Assembly: GCA_943329595.2 (NCBI GenBank)
Contig: CALQEM020000172.1
Coordinates: 1 to 7,375 of the forward strand
Origin: CAIYMF01 sp943329595
GTDB lineage: Bacteria > Actinomycetota > Actinomycetes > S36-B12 > CAIYMF01
DNA: 7,375 bases
Direction of reading: 5' to 3'
Shown here: positions 5,691 to 7,375 of the stretch, piece by piece
Layout of the letters: every line of letters starts with the position of its first letter
Position numbering within the stretch: position 1 is the first letter of the stretch
Notes under the pieces: model-generated
Databases searched by the model: none
The model's input: only the letters and a program-made list of their open reading frames with translations
What the model was told of the DNA's origin: nothing
Position numbers and translations under genes: made by a program

Positions 5691-6905
5691 TCAGGCGAGC
5701 GCGCGCTGGAGGTTGGCATCAATCGCCGCGAGGAAGTTTTCGGTGGTGAGCCAGGCCTGCTCGGGACCCACGAGAAGCGCGAGGTCCTTGGTCATGGCAC
5801 CACTCTCGACAGTCTCGATGCACACGCGCTCGAGCGTGTCGGCGAAGGCACTGACGGCCGGGGTGCCGTCGAGCAACCCTCGGTGAGCGAGCCCGCGGGT
5901 CCAGGCGAAGATCGAGGCGATCGGGTTGGTCGAGGTGGGCTTGCCCTGCTGGTGCTGGCGGAAGTGACGCGTCACCGTGCCGTGGGCGGCCTCAGCCTCG
6001 ACGGTGCGGCCGTCGGGCGTCATGAGCACGCTGGTCATGAGGCCGAGCGACCCGTAGCCCTGCGCGATGGTGTCGCTCTGCACGTCGCCGTCGTAGTTCT
6101 TACAGGCCCACACGTAGCCGCCCTCCCACTTGAGGGAGGCCGCCACCATGTCGTCGATGAGTCGGTGCTCGTAGGTGATACCCGCCGCGGTGAACTCGTC
6201 CTTGAACTCGTCGTCGAACACCTCGGCGAAGATGTCCTTGAAGCGGCCATCGTAGGCCTTCAGGATCGTGTTCTTGGTCGACAGGTACACGGGGTAGTTG
6301 CGGTTGAGTCCGTAGCGCAGCGACGCCCGGGCAAAGTCACGAATTGACTCGTCGAGGTTGTACATACCCATGGCCACCCCGCCGGCGGGGAAGTCGTAGA
6401 CGTTGAACTCCATCGGCTCTGAGCCGTCGGTGGGGGTGAAGGTCATGGTGAGAGTTCCGGCGCTGGGCACCACGAAATCGGTGGCCTTGTACTGGTCGCC
6501 GAACGCGTGCCGGCCGACCACCACGGGCTTGGTCCATCCCGGCACGAGGCGCGGGATGTTGCTGATGATGATCGGCTCGCGGAAGATCACGCCGCCGAGG
6601 ATGTTGCGGATCGTGCCGTTGGGCGACTTCCACATCTTCTTGAGGCCGAACTCCTCGACACGAGCCTCGTCGGGAGTGATGGTCGCGCACTTGACGCCGA
6701 CTCCGACCTTCTGGATGGCGAGGGCCGAGTCGATGGTGACCTGGTCGTCGGTCGCGTCGCGGTGCTCCATGCCGAGGTCGAAGTACTGCAGGTCGATGTC
6801 GAGGTAGGGAAGGATCAGCTGGTCCTTGATGAAGGCCCAGATGATGCGCGTCATCTCGTCGCCGTCAAGCTCGACGACGGGGTTCTCGACCTTGATCTTC
6901 GACAC
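5691..6905 (-). CDS. icd: NADP-dependent isocitrate dehydrogenase, dimeric eukaryote-like type
   Basis: This 404-residue cytoplasmic enzyme converts isocitrate and NADP+ to 2-oxoglutarate, CO2 and NADPH in the citric acid cycle. It belongs to the subfamily that contains human IDH1/IDH2 and mycobacterial Icd1, not the E. coli type. Substrate residues are S94, N96 and R100 (KSPNGTIRN), R109 (FREP) and R132 (GRHAFGDQY). R132 has the same number as the well-known human IDH1 residue, and Y139 also matches. K211 (STKNT) is the catalytic lysine. D251 and D252 (RLIDDM) lie in the metal site. R313-H314 in AAHGTVTRH indicate NADP preference. The start is GTG at 6905-6903, giving MSKIKVENPVVELDGDEMTR. 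It has the strongest ribosome site in the window 5 bases upstream. The frame extends to 7097, but that part overlaps mdh and is Arg-rich shadow. xthA follows after 11 bases. Confidence 0.97.
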   Translation of the reverse strand: MSKIKVENPVVELDGDEMTRIIWAFIKDQLILPYLDIDLQYFDLGMEHRDATDDQVTIDSALAIQKVGVGVKCATITPDEARVEEFGLKKMWKSPNGTIRNILGGVIFREPIIISNIPRLVPGWTKPVVVGRHAFGDQYKATDFVVPSAGTLTMTFTPTDGSEPMEFNVYDFPAGGVAMGMYNLDESIRDFARASLRYGLNRNYPVYLSTKNTILKAYDGRFKDIFAEVFDDEFKDEFTAAGITYEHRLIDDMVAASLKWEGGYVWACKNYDGDVQSDTIAQGYGSLGLMTSVLMTPDGRTVEAEAAHGTVTRHFRQHQQGKPTSTNPIASIFAWTRGLAHRGLLDGTPAVSAFADTLERVCIETVESGAMTKDLALLVGPEQAWLTTENFLAAIDANLQRALA

Positions 6906-6910
6906 TGCTG

Positions 6911-6916
6911 CTCCTT
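6911..6916 (-). promoter_or_regulatory. Ribosome binding site of icd
   Basis: AAGGAG on the - strand lies 5 bases before the GTG at 6905 and fixes it as the icd start. It sits in the 56-base gap after mdh (6906-6961), in which I see no clear promoter or hairpin. Confidence 0.85.
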
Positions 6917-6961
6917 CGGTGGTGGGGTACGTGCTGAGTGTGAGGTGCGGGCTGAGGACGG

Positions 6962-7375
6962 TCAGATGAGGCCGAGGGCGCGAACGGCGTCGCGCTCCTC
7001 GACGAGCTCGGCCACCGACGCGTCGATGCGCCCGCGCGAGAACTCGTTGATGTCGAGCCCCTGGACGATCTCCCATGCGCCGTTGGCCGCCACGCACGGG
7101 AACGACGAGATGAGGCCCTCGGGGACCCCGTAGGAGCCGTCTGAGGGCAGTGACACCGAGACCCAGTCACCCGCGGCGGTGCCGTGCACCCAGTCGCGCA
7201 CGTGGTCGATCGCCGCGTTGGCCGCCGATGCCGCCGACGACAGGCCGCGCGCCTCGATGATGGCCGCGCCGCGCTTGGCCACGGTGGGGATGAAGGTGCC
7301 CTCGAGCCACTCCTGGTCGCCCACCACCTCGGCGGCGCTGCGGCCACCGACGCGTGCGTTGAACAGGTCGGGGTA
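6962..7375 (-). CDS. mdh: Malate dehydrogenase, 3' part
   Basis: These are the C-terminal 137 residues of a malate dehydrogenase, which interconverts malate and oxaloacetate with NAD(H) in the cytoplasm. The start and the NAD-binding Rossmann domain lie beyond the right edge; about 190 residues should be missing from a usual 325-330. The fragment begins YPDLFNARVGGRSAAEVV. It continues with AKRGAAIIEARGLSSAASAA, SDGSYGVPEGLISSFP, and GLDINEFSRGRIDAS near the end. This is the pattern of the cytosolic-type bacterial MDH such as mycobacterial Mdh. The GTG at 7327 is an internal Val, because the frame is open to the edge. icd follows on the same strand after 56 bases. The catalytic Asp-His pair is expected in the missing part, so activity cannot be judged here. 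Confidence 0.95.
   Translation of the reverse strand, partial: YPDLFNARVGGRSAAEVVGDQEWLEGTFIPTVAKRGAAIIEARGLSSAASAANAAIDHVRDWVHGTAAGDWVSVSLPSDGSYGVPEGLISSFPCVAANGAWEIVQGLDINEFSRGRIDASVAELVEERDAVRALGLI

Noticed and set aside
6906..7097. N-terminal extension of the icd frame into mdh
   Set aside because: It is an Arg-rich shadow. The GTG at 6905 has a strong ribosome site and gives the canonical enzyme start.
6507..7133. + strand open frame of 208 codons opposite icd and mdh
   Set aside because: Its Asp/Leu/Val/His-rich composition is what the antisense of conserved GC-rich coding sequence gives; no motif is recognisable.

Overview
The window comes from the chromosome of a high-GC actinobacterium. 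The evidence is dense, strongly GC-biased third codon positions, GTG starts for icd and the CNNM gene, and proteins of actinobacterial type: an SdhB of the mycobacterial Rv0247c kind, a eukaryote-like dimeric NADP isocitrate dehydrogenase, and a DacB1-like carboxypeptidase. The gene set (sdhB, S11 carboxypeptidase, trpS, icd) recalls the Mycobacterium tuberculosis region around Rv3319-Rv3339c from memory. The order within the phylum cannot be settled from this stretch.

Layout on the + strand: the 3' part of sdhB runs in from the left edge and ends at 481. A 94-base gap follows, then a complete secreted, membrane-anchored D-alanyl-D-alanine carboxypeptidase (576-1979). All other genes are on the - strand and, read from right to left, form two compact groups. 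The first is mdh (3' part, cut by the right edge), icd and xthA. It ends in a perfect 9-bp hairpin (4823-4846). The second is a CNNM/CBS/CorC membrane transporter, trpS and a 2H phosphoesterase (2'-5' RNA ligase family). The two strands converge at 1875-1979, where the end of the carboxypeptidase gene and the end of the 2H gene overlap by 105 bases.

Functionally this is a housekeeping region. Three citric acid cycle enzymes lie within 7.4 kb: succinate dehydrogenase iron-sulfur subunit, isocitrate dehydrogenase and malate dehydrogenase. The rest cover peptidoglycan trimming, tRNA charging, base-excision repair, divalent cation transport and RNA phosphoester processing. Apart from the short gaps at 482-575, 4787-4848 and 6906-6961, the DNA is almost entirely coding.

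I found no mobile element, CRISPR array, tRNA, rRNA, defence or biosynthetic system, and no convincing sign of an undescribed system. The points most worth a second look are the convergent coding overlap, a four-codon minicistron that bridges the CNNM stop and the trpS start through two ATGA junctions, the hairpin between the two - strand groups, and the Arg-rich cytoplasmic tail of the carboxypeptidase.
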